From contig AAVT01000012.1 of assembly GCA_000169075.1 (NCBI GenBank), forward strand, positions 25,733 through 89,732: a stretch of DNA of 64,000 bases, given 5' to 3'. Source of the stretch: a marine gamma proteobacterium HTCC2143 (GTDB lineage: Bacteria; Pseudomonadota; Gammaproteobacteria; Pseudomonadales; Dasaniaceae). Position 1 is the stretch's first letter. Each line of letters opens with the position of its first letter. This document shows positions 17,001-25,115 of this stretch, one piece after another. The position numbers and the translations under genes are program-made. The notes under the pieces were generated by a model. The model was not told the DNA's origin, did not search any database, and saw only the letters and a program-made list of their open reading frames with translations.

Positions 17001-18188
17001 TTATTTGGCGTCTACTTTGGGCTCTTTGGGCATACCAAGACCGCGTTCACTGATAATGTTTTTTTGAATTTGTGATGTCCCGCCGCCAATAATTAAACCA
17101 AGAAAATACATGTACAGATATTGCCATGACCCCTCACCCCGAATGTACGGATTATCTTCGTATGAAAGCCCTATTTCGCCCATCGCGTCGATCGCCAATG
17201 CCTCTAGCTCATGTCTTAGCTCCGTGCCCATGAGCTTAACAATTATGCCCGCCATACCAGCACTTTGTCCTTTGTTTATCCGTGCAGAAAATAGTCGCAT
17301 GTCGTTGAATTGCATGGCCAAAACCCGCCCTTGTATCGACATGAGACGATCCCGGAATACCGGATTATCGATAACTTTCTCACCGCCAATTGTTTCTGAC
17401 TGCATCAGCCGAATCACTCCTTCAAGCCTCGACTTTGCTGCCTCTGGTGGCGCGAGAGAACCTCGCTCATGGCCCAGAATAGCGTTAGCAACCTGCCAAC
17501 CCTGGCCTCGCTTACCAACAATTTGATCTTTAGGTACACGGACATCAGTGAAAAACACTTCGTTGAAATTAGCCGAGCCCGTCATGTCTACCAAGGGGCG
17601 AACTTCAATTCCTTGCGTTTTCATATCGAACAGTAAAAAGGATATACCTTGATGTTTTGACGCCTCCGGCTCGGTCCTAACCAGGCAAAAAATCCAATCT
17701 GCCAATTGGGCAGTACTGGTCCAAATTTTTTGACCATTAATGACCCACTCATCACCATCTAATTCAGCTTTTGTCGTTAAGCTGGCTAGGTCACTACCTG
17801 CCCCTGGCTCAGAATAACCCTGACACCAAACCATCTCCCCCCCGATAGTCGATCGAATGAATTGTTGCTTTTGTTCCTCAGAACCCATTTCAAGTAATAC
17901 GGGAACAAGCATCGATATACCTTGGCCTCCAAGGCCGGTATTGATGCGTGCACGGCTAAACTCCTCGGCGATGATACGGGACTTAATAATGTCTGGTTCG
18001 GCACCGAAGCCCCCGTATTCTTTGGGAATCGTGCGAGAGTGATAGCCGTTGTCTATTAACAACTTTTGCCATTCGATCGCGGTCATACTTTCTGTCGTAG
18101 CCGACGGCTGTTTATCTTGGTGCTGGTCAATAAAGCCTTTGACCTCTTCACGAAAGTTGGTGTATTCGATACCAAAAGAAAGATCCAT
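17001..18188 (-). CDS. Acyl-CoA dehydrogenase, full-length subunit
   Basis: 395 residues. Motifs: RTIPKEYGGFG, the substrate/flavin loop WCQGYSEPGAGSDLASL (about 130-146), WVINGQKIWTSTAQLADWIFCLVR in the beta domain, and GGGTSQIQKNIISERGLG near the C-terminus. In the last motif the position often occupied by the catalytic Glu of medium-chain enzymes is Gly, as in the FadE27/29-like group where the base lies elsewhere. It oxidises an acyl-CoA to the enoyl-CoA and passes electrons to ETF. It is first in a two-gene operon with the shorter dehydrogenase. Confidence 0.93.
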   Translation of the reverse strand: MDLSFGIEYTNFREEVKGFIDQHQDKQPSATTESMTAIEWQKLLIDNGYHSRTIPKEYGGFGAEPDIIKSRIIAEEFSRARINTGLGGQGISMLVPVLLEMGSEEQKQQFIRSTIGGEMVWCQGYSEPGAGSDLASLTTKAELDGDEWVINGQKIWTSTAQLADWIFCLVRTEPEASKHQGISFLLFDMKTQGIEVRPLVDMTGSANFNEVFFTDVRVPKDQIVGKRGQGWQVANAILGHERGSLAPPEAAKSRLEGVIRLMQSETIGGEKVIDNPVFRDRLMSIQGRVLAMQFNDMRLFSARINKGQSAGMAGIIVKLMGTELRHELEALAIDAMGEIGLSYEDNPYIRGEGSWQYLYMYFLGLIIGGGTSQIQKNIISERGLGMPKEPKVDAK

Positions 18189-18527
18189 ACCTATTTATAC
18201 CTCTTTATATAATGTTGTTACGATCGCAGATATCGCTGTAGTCCTGATAGAAAATGTGCTGACAGCGAGGCGCTACGCTGACAAATACTGTCGCTATTTT
18301 TCCTCAGCGGCCCGCCAACTAGCATTCAGAGACCGGCCCGGTAGCAGGTAACCTTTTAATCAAATCAAGTAATCTGAAACTATCCAACAATAGTCAACTA
18401 AACAGGCTCATTGATCAATATGCGGCTAGTAATAAGAATCATTAAGTTTCAGTAATTCTATTCACGCTAAACCAAAGAGACGCTACACTTGCACAGGTTA
18501 AAAAATAATCAATAGAGCCCAAAACAT
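18189..18527. other. Non-coding gap between divergent genes
   Basis: This 339-bp stretch separates the start of the acyl-CoA dehydrogenase operon (-) from the carboxylesterase (+). No ORF of substance and no clear operator or hairpin was seen. It presumably holds both promoters. Confidence 0.5.
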
Positions 18528-20081
18528 ATGCAATTAAACCATAAAATCAATCATTTAGTTTTCCGATCTGTTCTACTCCTCTGTGGGGTTATCTTATCCC
18601 TGAGCAGCCATGCAAAAACTGTCGAACTCACTACCAGCCAAGGGAAGTTAATTGGAACCTCATCTGCAACGAATAACGACATCAGCGTATTTAAAGGTAT
18701 ACCTTTTGCCAAACCACCGGTGGGCAGTCGTCGCTGGACACATTCTGAATTAGCGGATACCTGGGAAGCCTCGCGTCTAGCCACTCAATTTAGTCCTGCT
18801 TGCATGCAACACCCCTACCCCGAGGGTACATTTTTCTCGAGGCCAAGCCTGCCTACCAGCGAAGATTGTCTTTATTTGAATATTTGGAGCGGCGCAAAGG
18901 CAGAGGAAAAGCTGCCGGTCATGTTATGGATTCATGGAGGCGCCCTAACCCGCGGTACAGCAGCGATTTCGGCTTACGATGGCACTGCTTTGGCATCAAA
19001 GGGTGTAATAGTGGTCTCCATCAACTATAGGCTGGATGTTTTTGGTTACTTTTCGCACCCTGAATTAAAGCTTGGCAATGGCCAACCAGCCGCTAATTTT
19101 GGTACATCTGATCAGGTGACCGCACTTCGATGGGTAAAAAAATATATCAGTGAATACGGCGGCGATCCCGATAATGTCACGATATTCGGTGAGTCTGCGG
19201 GATCCCGCAGTGTTCACCATTTGATGTCGACTCCCGCTGCTAAGGGTTTATTTCATCGCGCCATAGGCCAAAGCGGCAGCAGCTTAGAGTCAATGTCCGA
19301 TGCCCGCCTAACGGCTAGCGCATCAAACCAAATGGCGTTGAACTATCAGCTAGCGGCAAAAGCAGAATCGCTGGCAGATCTGAAGCAAATCGATGCAGCG
19401 AGTATCCTGACTACGGCCAAAGATTTTAGGTTTCGTCCGGTGTTGGATGGCAACATATTTGAAGATCAGATCTACACGCTGTTTGAACAAGGTCAGTACA
19501 ACTCAGTGCCACTGATGGTGGGATTCAATGCTGATGAAGGGACGACGCTAGGTGTCGCTGCGGCGGTTCCTAAAACACAGCAGGGCTATAAGGCCAGCGT
19601 CCATAAGCGTTTTGGGACATTAGCCGATGAGTTCCTGACGATTTATCCCGCTGACGATTTATATCGTTCGACGATGGATGCTTTTCGGGACAGCTTCGTG
19701 ACATGGAGCATGCAAACCTGGGCAATGAGGATGGCAAATACCAGCCAAGCAGCGTATCTGTACTATTTTACCTTCGAGCCTTCAGGAGAAAAACTGGGAG
19801 CCTACCATGCGGCCGAAATCGTCTATGCCTTCAACAATATCGACCTCGTACTAGAATCAGTTCCTGACAATCACAAGCGGCTCGCCGAAACAATGTCAGA
19901 CTACTGGGTGTCATTTGCAAAATCAGGAACGCCTAATGCGAACGGGCTAACGGCTTGGATGCCTTACAGTAAAGACAATCGACAATACATTGAGTTAGGC
20001 GACAGGGTTACTGGGAAAAAAGACCTACTGCCGGGAATATGGGAGTTTCACGATAAAATTCGATTAGAAAAAGCTCATTAG
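18528..20081 (+). CDS. Secreted type-B carboxylesterase
   Basis: 517 residues with an N-terminal hydrophobic signal (VFRSVLLLCGVILSLSSHA) followed by TVELTTSQGKLIG, the usual mature start of the family. The alpha/beta-hydrolase catalytic set is visible: oxyanion loop WIHGGALTRG, nucleophile elbow FGESAGSRS, acid-loop GFNADEGTT and the His region GAYHAAEIVYAF. SEDCLYLNIW is the second family signature. It hydrolyses carboxylic esters, probably in the periplasm or outside the cell, and may feed the adjacent CoA-linked pathway. Usually an Ala follows GESAG; here it is Ser, a minor variation. Confidence 0.93.
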   Translation: MQLNHKINHLVFRSVLLLCGVILSLSSHAKTVELTTSQGKLIGTSSATNNDISVFKGIPFAKPPVGSRRWTHSELADTWEASRLATQFSPACMQHPYPEGTFFSRPSLPTSEDCLYLNIWSGAKAEEKLPVMLWIHGGALTRGTAAISAYDGTALASKGVIVVSINYRLDVFGYFSHPELKLGNGQPAANFGTSDQVTALRWVKKYISEYGGDPDNVTIFGESAGSRSVHHLMSTPAAKGLFHRAIGQSGSSLESMSDARLTASASNQMALNYQLAAKAESLADLKQIDAASILTTAKDFRFRPVLDGNIFEDQIYTLFEQGQYNSVPLMVGFNADEGTTLGVAAAVPKTQQGYKASVHKRFGTLADEFLTIYPADDLYRSTMDAFRDSFVTWSMQTWAMRMANTSQAAYLYYFTFEPSGEKLGAYHAAEIVYAFNNIDLVLESVPDNHKRLAETMSDYWVSFAKSGTPNANGLTAWMPYSKDNRQYIELGDRVTGKKDLLPGIWEFHDKIRLEKAH

Positions 20082-20163
20082 TTTGCGGCTATAACAGCGA
20101 TACATTGACAATCTGGGCCGCGGCTACCAATTTAGCGCGCGGCAAAAAATCTGCGTGACTCTG

Positions 20164-20565
20164 TTAATCAGCCATTCCACCTAGGGCGCTTTTAGCGCTC
20201 TCTACCGCATTTTCAGTTCCCATTTCTGCGGCGTCGTCCATCATCTCGGCGCCCATTTCTGCTGCGTCGTCCATTATTTCAGAGCCCATTTCTTCGGCGC
20301 TGTCCATCATATCACCGCCCATATCTTTTGCGTCGTCAGCCATTTCACTGGCAGCTTCGGTGACAGTATCAACGGTATCCCCAACAACGTCTCCCGCAGA
20401 GCTCATGGCATCCGACGCACTATCTTTCATATTGCCCGCCGTTTCGCTGATTGAGCTACCGGCATCCTTGACCGCTTTTTCTACAGAGCTTCCCTCGTCT
20501 GATTGACCACACGCGGTAAGTACTGCTACAACCATTGAAAACAAAGCTAATTTTATCATATTCAT
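20164..20565 (-). CDS. Lipoprotein with 11-residue LEA-like repeats
   Basis: 133 residues from the ATG at 20565, six bases after a GGAG; an ATG at 20571 sits directly against the GGAG and is unlikely. The N-terminus MNMIKLALFS...VLTACG is a lipoprotein signal with the lipobox LTAC, so the product is lipid-anchored. The mature part is Ala/Asp/Glu/Met-rich and almost wholly repetitive, with units such as EMGAEMMDDAA, resembling amphipathic LEA or apolipoprotein helices. It has no aromatic residues after the signal. Function unknown; a stress or envelope-surface role is only a guess. Confidence 0.85.
   Translation of the reverse strand: MNMIKLALFSMVVAVLTACGQSDEGSSVEKAVKDAGSSISETAGNMKDSASDAMSSAGDVVGDTVDTVTEAASEMADDAKDMGGDMMDSAEEMGSEIMDDAAEMGAEMMDDAAEMGTENAVESAKSALGGMAD
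20228..20359. repeat. 33-bp tandem repeat inside the lipoprotein gene
   Basis: Units at 20228-20260, 20261-20293 and 20294-20326 are clear copies of a 33-bp sequence, with a more diverged fourth at 20327-20359. Each unit encodes 11 residues of the form E-M-G-x-E-M-M-D-D-A-A. The repeat length is a multiple of three, so copy-number changes would keep the frame. Confidence 0.85.
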
Positions 20566-20571
20566 AATCAT

Positions 20572-21053
20572 CTCCAGTGTGCTAAGAATTTAGCCGTTCC
20601 TGTTACGAATCTAAAGAGTAACAGAAATATAGCTGAAGCCGCTGTTATTTTAATGCCGGAAGTTACCCTAAGCTCTGGCCGAGCCACGAAATAACCAATA
20701 GCATCGCCGAAACAACGTCTCATTCTTGCCACATGGGTGCCCCCTACCCCTGCAGTGCTGTTAACCGATGTTTGCCACCGGCTCGATTTATTGCAAAACC
20801 TCGCTAGTATCGTCCGCGAGAATATCAGTAATTTCAACGCTATAATCACCAATCCCCAGTGCAGCTAGTACCGATAAATCCTAAAGATTAAACCCGTGTT
20901 CAAACATATTTCAATGTCTTACTTAGTTCGAGCAGCGGTACTATTTTTAAAAGGCTCTCTCGATGCTGGAACTTCACACGTCCATAACCAGCTGTTAAGC
21001 TGTCGATGGGTAGGTTTGATCGATGCCAGACCGCGACTGTTTCAGAGGCCAAT
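20572..21053. other. Gap without a convincing gene
   Basis: A 482-bp stretch between the repeat lipoprotein (-) and the dihaem cytochrome (+). A 94-codon open frame on the minus strand (20568-20852) has an unconvincing composition and no ribosome site. I see no RNA gene or repeat. Promoters for the two divergent genes should lie here. Confidence 0.4.
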
Positions 21054-21647
21054 ATGTTGATTCGTCTAAAAAATATTAATCGCTTCATTGCCGTGATGAT
21101 TGTTGCACTCTCTTTAGCTGTTTCACTTTCAACTCAAGCCCAGCAAGTTAACTATCCCGGTGACCGTTATGGTTACGACAACACTACACCGCGAGTATTT
21201 ATCTCAGACGATAAGCATATTGAGGAATGTGGTTCCTGTCATATGGCCTATCCGCCTGAGCTATTGCCCAAAGAAAGCTGGGAGAAAATCATAGCGAGAC
21301 TTGATGATCACTTTAATGAAAATGCTGAACTCGATGCCGAGACGTCTGCCTATCTCTTAACATATCTGCAACTCAACGGATTACAGAATGACCACCCGAG
21401 TATTGAAACCGTGGCCCCCTGGTTTAAATCACTACCGGGTAATGCACCACTCAGGATTACCGAGTTACCGGGTTTTTTAGCGCACCATGAAGATCCAATT
21501 CGACGACTGGGTGAGGGCAGCGATGTAGAGGGTTTTTTTAGTCCCTGTGAGGACTGTCACAAAGAAGCTGCTAGCGGAATTTTCAACAAGGAGCGAATAT
21601 TCAGAGGATATGGGCCAGTATTCAAACGCTTCAGTGGCGAAAATTGA
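21054..21647 (+). CDS. Dihaem cytochrome c
   Basis: 197 residues from the ATG at 21054, which follows CAGAGG; an earlier in-frame ATG at 21006 would add a hydrophilic leader before the signal peptide. The signal (FIAVMIVALSLAVSLSTQA) directs it to the periplasm. Two haem motifs are present: CGSCH at about 59-63, followed by MAYPPELLP, and CEDCH at about 165-169 near the C-terminus. MAYPP just after the first motif is typical of the dihaem cytochrome c (DHC) family, which usually pairs with cytochrome b561. The b561 and cytochrome c' genes are about 12 kb away rather than adjacent. Confidence 0.93.
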   Translation: MLIRLKNINRFIAVMIVALSLAVSLSTQAQQVNYPGDRYGYDNTTPRVFISDDKHIEECGSCHMAYPPELLPKESWEKIIARLDDHFNENAELDAETSAYLLTYLQLNGLQNDHPSIETVAPWFKSLPGNAPLRITELPGFLAHHEDPIRRLGEGSDVEGFFSPCEDCHKEAASGIFNKERIFRGYGPVFKRFSGEN

Positions 21648-21979
21648 TAGCCCCAATTGGGTTTAAATTGCCGGCTTATTGCATGGAGGCATACAGAATA
21701 AAGCCCCAGCATGCTATCGAAAACCTCTAATTACTAACCGTGTAAACTGACTGAAAAGTGTCGCTCGTCTGCCGGCGGGGCCGCATCAAGGCAGTATTCT
21801 GACCCGTTTATCGGTATTCGTTGTGATCAGGCTAATTGACGGAGTCCTGATTGGTCTAGGTACTTGTTAGTGTAGCCGGGGCTGATGATACATTTCAGGC
21901 ACTTATCTACTATCATCTCCCCGACTTGTCGTTTAACGTAACTGATTAAACCCGGCAGACAAATTTGAGTATTCTCCCC

Positions 21980-22810
21980 ATGGAACACCACAGTAAATAT
22001 TTTCACTCTAAAGGCCGGCTGGTATTTTGCCAGCGCTGGCAACCGGCTAATCACGTCAAAGGCGTTTTATTGATCGCCCATGGCTTGGCTGAGCACTCCG
22101 GTCGTTATGCGGAAATCGCAGCGTTTTTTGTTGCCAACAATTATGCTGTTTGCTGCCTCGACCATATTGGCCACGGACAGTCCGAAGGACCGCGAGGTTT
22201 TATTAATCAGTTTACGGATTACACGGATACTTTAGATATCTTCTCGACGCAGGTCTCAGACTGGTATCCAAACTTACCGATTTTTCTGATCGGCCATAGT
22301 ATGGGCGGGCTAATTAGCGCGCAGTTTCTCATTAAAAATCAGGAAAGGTTTGCCGGCAGCATCTTGTCCGGTCCTGCAATCAGAGCACCAAATGAACCAT
22401 CCTCTCTGCTACTGATAATCGCCCGACTGCTATCGACACTAGCGCCTAAAATAGGCGTCATGCAACTGTCGGCCGACAACATCAGTCGTGATACGGCCGT
22501 CGTAAAGACTTATCGAGATGACCCGCTAGTCTATACCGGAAAAATTTCGGCTCGACTCGCCACTGAAATTTTCAGCAGCATGACACTTGTGCAGGAGCAT
22601 GCATCTGCCATCACCCTGCCAATGTTGTTGTTGCATGGCAGCGAAGATCGGCTCGCAGCGCCGGAAGGTTCGTCCCTGTTAAATGATAAAATAGCATCCC
22701 TCGACAAACAATTGATTATTTATCGAGGCCTGTACCACGAGTTATTTAATGAGCCAGAAAAACAACAAGTATTTACAACCATGCTTGATTGGCTAGAAAA
22801 GCGCAGCTAG
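21980..22810 (+). CDS. Alpha/beta hydrolase, monoacylglycerol lipase-like
   Basis: 276 residues from the ATG at 21980; a TTG at 21965 is a possible alternative. The protein follows the lysophospholipase/monoacylglycerol-lipase pattern: LLIAHGLAEHSGRY (oxyanion region), LDHIGHGQSEGPRGF, the nucleophile elbow GHSMGG (about 110-115), HGSEDRLAAPEGS with the acid, and LYHELFNEPE with the catalytic His. No signal peptide. It probably cleaves acylglycerols or lysophospholipids in the cytoplasm. Upstream, 21648-21979 contains no other recognisable feature. Confidence 0.92.
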   Translation: MEHHSKYFHSKGRLVFCQRWQPANHVKGVLLIAHGLAEHSGRYAEIAAFFVANNYAVCCLDHIGHGQSEGPRGFINQFTDYTDTLDIFSTQVSDWYPNLPIFLIGHSMGGLISAQFLIKNQERFAGSILSGPAIRAPNEPSSLLLIIARLLSTLAPKIGVMQLSADNISRDTAVVKTYRDDPLVYTGKISARLATEIFSSMTLVQEHASAITLPMLLLHGSEDRLAAPEGSSLLNDKIASLDKQLIIYRGLYHELFNEPEKQQVFTTMLDWLEKRS

Positions 22811-22859
22811 TACCGGCGCTCGCCAAACTCGACTGGTCGTGTTCATCTTAGTGCGCTCA

Positions 22860-23327
22860 TTACCGCTTTGGTCTGGTGTTGTCGGCTTTATGTAGTTTTT
22901 CAAGATAAGCATCGATAGCTAATTTAGCTGACGCGGGCAGTCCACCCTGGCTGTGCTGCTCTTTCAATATCGTTTCAATTTTTAAAATGAGTTGATCGAC
23001 GTTCGTTTCTGCTGTCGACGATGCTGACACATTACCACTGTCAGATTCTTCCTCTGACTGGCTCTCCGCCTGCTCGTGTGAGTGCGGCCCAAAAAGATTT
23101 AACCAAACATCCGTTTTATGGCCTATTTTCATCAGTGCGTGAAAGGAGCCCTTCTCTTTATTCGGCCCTCGGACAAGGTCGATAACCGTGCAAACTATCG
23201 CGATCGGACTCAAAATCAAATCACGCACGGCATCCAGCGCCAGTTTTATTTGAAAAACAACCGCATCACTAAATAGTGTGAGTCGCGACAATGGTTGAGA
23301 TTGAGATACTCTAGCGTCTTCTTTCAT
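22860..23327 (-). CDS. Conserved hypothetical protein with one hydrophobic segment
   Basis: 155 residues. The N-terminal half has an amphipathic-to-hydrophobic stretch (FSDAVVFQIKLALDAVRDLILSPIAIVCTVIDLV, about 18-51), suggesting membrane association, then KTDVWLNLFGPH. A low-complexity acidic Ser/Glu linker (about 83-105) leads to a helical C-terminus (VDQLILKIETILKEQ; AKLAIDAYLEKLH). I recognise the general type from marine gammaproteobacteria but know no function. It is convergent with the lipase gene. Confidence 0.7.
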   Translation of the reverse strand: MKEDARVSQSQPLSRLTLFSDAVVFQIKLALDAVRDLILSPIAIVCTVIDLVRGPNKEKGSFHALMKIGHKTDVWLNLFGPHSHEQAESQSEEESDSGNVSASSTAETNVDQLILKIETILKEQHSQGGLPASAKLAIDAYLEKLHKADNTRPKR

Positions 23328-23547
23328 CGTATGCCTCTATCCGTTAGGCTATTTTTACCAGATGTTAGACAAAATCCAGTCCGCTTAGTCACACTGCTGA
23401 AGCGTCCTTACTAGCCTAGCACAACCTCATAGGGAACGAGAGCATCGCTCTTCGCACCAGCGGCCGCTGCTACTTAACCCGCCTTCGTTATGATCCGAAG
23501 CCACTAGTCGATTATAATAAAAGCCTTTGCACTTATACGGTTTCAAA

Positions 23548-24021
23548 ATGACCCACAATTATGCCTGTATCGGCCTACATAATCCTAAATCACCCGTCAA
23601 TGTGGGCTCGGTCATGCGAGCCGCGGGCTGTTATGGCGTAAACTCAGTTTTCTACACAGGGAAACGTTACGATATAGCGAAATCCTTTTACACCGACACC
23701 CAAAGGTCCTACGAAACGCTTCCTTTAATAGCCGTTGATGATCTGGAAACGATCATACCCCTTGGCTGTGTGCCGGTAGCGATTGAGATGACTAAGGATG
23801 CTAGGCCACTACCCGCCTACAAACACCCGCCGCGAGCTTTCTATATTTTTGGCCCCGAAGATGGCAGTTTGAGGAAAAATATCATCGGTTATTGTAGCGA
23901 TACTATCTATATTCCCACCACCGGCTGCATGAATCTTGCAGCAGCAGTTAATGTTGTTCTTTACGATCGTCTCGCAAAAGGCGACAACTATTCTTACCAC
24001 CATGAGGAGCTCAGACGCTAA
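23548..24021 (+). CDS. SpoU-type RNA 2'-O-methyltransferase
   Basis: 157 residues from the ATG at 23548. SPOUT (trefoil-knot) motifs are clear: motif 1 NPKSPVNVGSVMRAAGCYG, motif 2 FYIFGPEDGSL, and motif 3 IPTTGCMNLAAAVNVVLYDRL. The compact size without an N-terminal RNA-binding domain resembles TrmL-like enzymes, which methylate the wobble ribose in tRNA-Leu, but motif 3 here (TTGCMNLA rather than SLNVS) differs and the target should be left open. It converges with the HAD hydrolase gene, 17 bp apart. Confidence 0.88.
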   Translation: MTHNYACIGLHNPKSPVNVGSVMRAAGCYGVNSVFYTGKRYDIAKSFYTDTQRSYETLPLIAVDDLETIIPLGCVPVAIEMTKDARPLPAYKHPPRAFYIFGPEDGSLRKNIIGYCSDTIYIPTTGCMNLAAAVNVVLYDRLAKGDNYSYHHEELRR

Positions 24022-24038
24022 TAGAACCGCCATCCAAT

Positions 24039-24782
24039 TTATGATAACTGTTTGTGTAGGCCGCGAATCAATGCTGGAATTTCACTCGGATGTAACAAAA
24101 TATGATGAGGGTTTATACCTAATTCGGCGTCCAGAGGCTGCTGATGCTGAATCCAAACGGAGGTGATTCCACTACCGTGGGCTCCGGCAATATCAGCAGC
24201 CAGACTGTCACCAACGTGAACCGCTTCATGGGCTTCGCACCCTGCAAGCTTCAGTGCTTTAAAGAATATTGAAGCCGCTGGTTTTTGCTCTGGCTCCTGC
24301 CCGCCGATGATAATGTGGTCGACGTGTTTGTCCATAGCAACCGCTTCGAGTTTTGGGATCTGCGAAAACTCAGGCCCGTTAGTGATTACAACGAGAGTAA
24401 ACAGCTTCCGAGCCTCGGCAAGAAAACTGACAATACCCGGATAGAAATGAAACGCCTCCAACCGGTTTATATCAAACTGAGTTTGAAGGGTGTTGACCGC
24501 CGTATGGCTAACATCGTGCCGACCCTGCTGGGCAAGAAGATCTCGAATTAGCTGCCTACGAAATTCCTCTTCACTGCCTTGTTCAATGATCGGTAGATAG
24601 CGATCGCTTTGAGTAGCCGTCCACTGCCGATAGATTCCCGCCACGTAGGCCTCGGCTAACTTACCCCCATCTACTTTTTGACCAGCCGCTGCTGCCTGCG
24701 CCATTAACAGCTTCGCCCGCTCATTAGCGGCGGCTGTGTCACATAAGGTTTCGTCCATATCTAAAAAGAGCGCTTTCAACAT
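24039..24782 (-). CDS. HAD-superfamily phosphatase
   Basis: 247 residues from the ATG at 24782, chosen because MLKALFLDMDETL is the normal start of the fold; further upstream codons add an unlikely leader. HAD motif I is FLDMDETLCD, motif II VVITNGP, motif III the Lys in EQKPAASIFFKAL, and motif IV HVGDSLAADIAGAHGSG. The cap is helical (subfamily I), like YjjG or N-acylneuraminate-9-phosphatase, enzymes that dephosphorylate small phosphate esters or nucleotides. The physiological substrate is unknown. Confidence 0.92.
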   Translation of the reverse strand: MLKALFLDMDETLCDTAAANERAKLLMAQAAAAGQKVDGGKLAEAYVAGIYRQWTATQSDRYLPIIEQGSEEEFRRQLIRDLLAQQGRHDVSHTAVNTLQTQFDINRLEAFHFYPGIVSFLAEARKLFTLVVITNGPEFSQIPKLEAVAMDKHVDHIIIGGQEPEQKPAASIFFKALKLAGCEAHEAVHVGDSLAADIAGAHGSGITSVWIQHQQPLDAELGINPHHILLHPSEIPALIRGLHKQLS

Positions 24783-25115
24783 ATCAATCCGGTTAACTAT
24801 TTGGGTGATAGACCGCGGGCATATCGCGGCCACAATAAATAGATCATGCTATTGTGCAGCTATAAGAACCATCGGAACAGTGGGCCGTTGTTGCCTATTA
24901 GTCGATTAACATTGTGTAACAATGCATAGCTTTGTAAACCAGCCTTGCTGGCTAAGCCGACTACCCCATAGTGAGTCTGTATATGACCTGATAGGATATG
25001 AGTAAACAGAGTTGCATCATCGGCAAAGAATCCTTATCTTATCGTACTTTTCGAACCAAAACTTGTGACAAAGACTAACAATAAAACTCAACGGATAGAT
25101 AGCGGAGCAGCACAA
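24783..25115. other. Non-coding gap between divergent genes
   Basis: 333 bp between the HAD gene (-) and the acyl-CoA synthetase (+). It contains a non-canonical in-frame GTG at 25065 that could extend the synthetase by 17 residues, but no ribosome site supports it. No other structure stood out. Confidence 0.4.

Noticed and set aside
20568..20852. 94-codon minus-strand open frame upstream of the repeat lipoprotein
   Set aside because: No ribosome site, atypical composition and no recognisable motif; probably chance.
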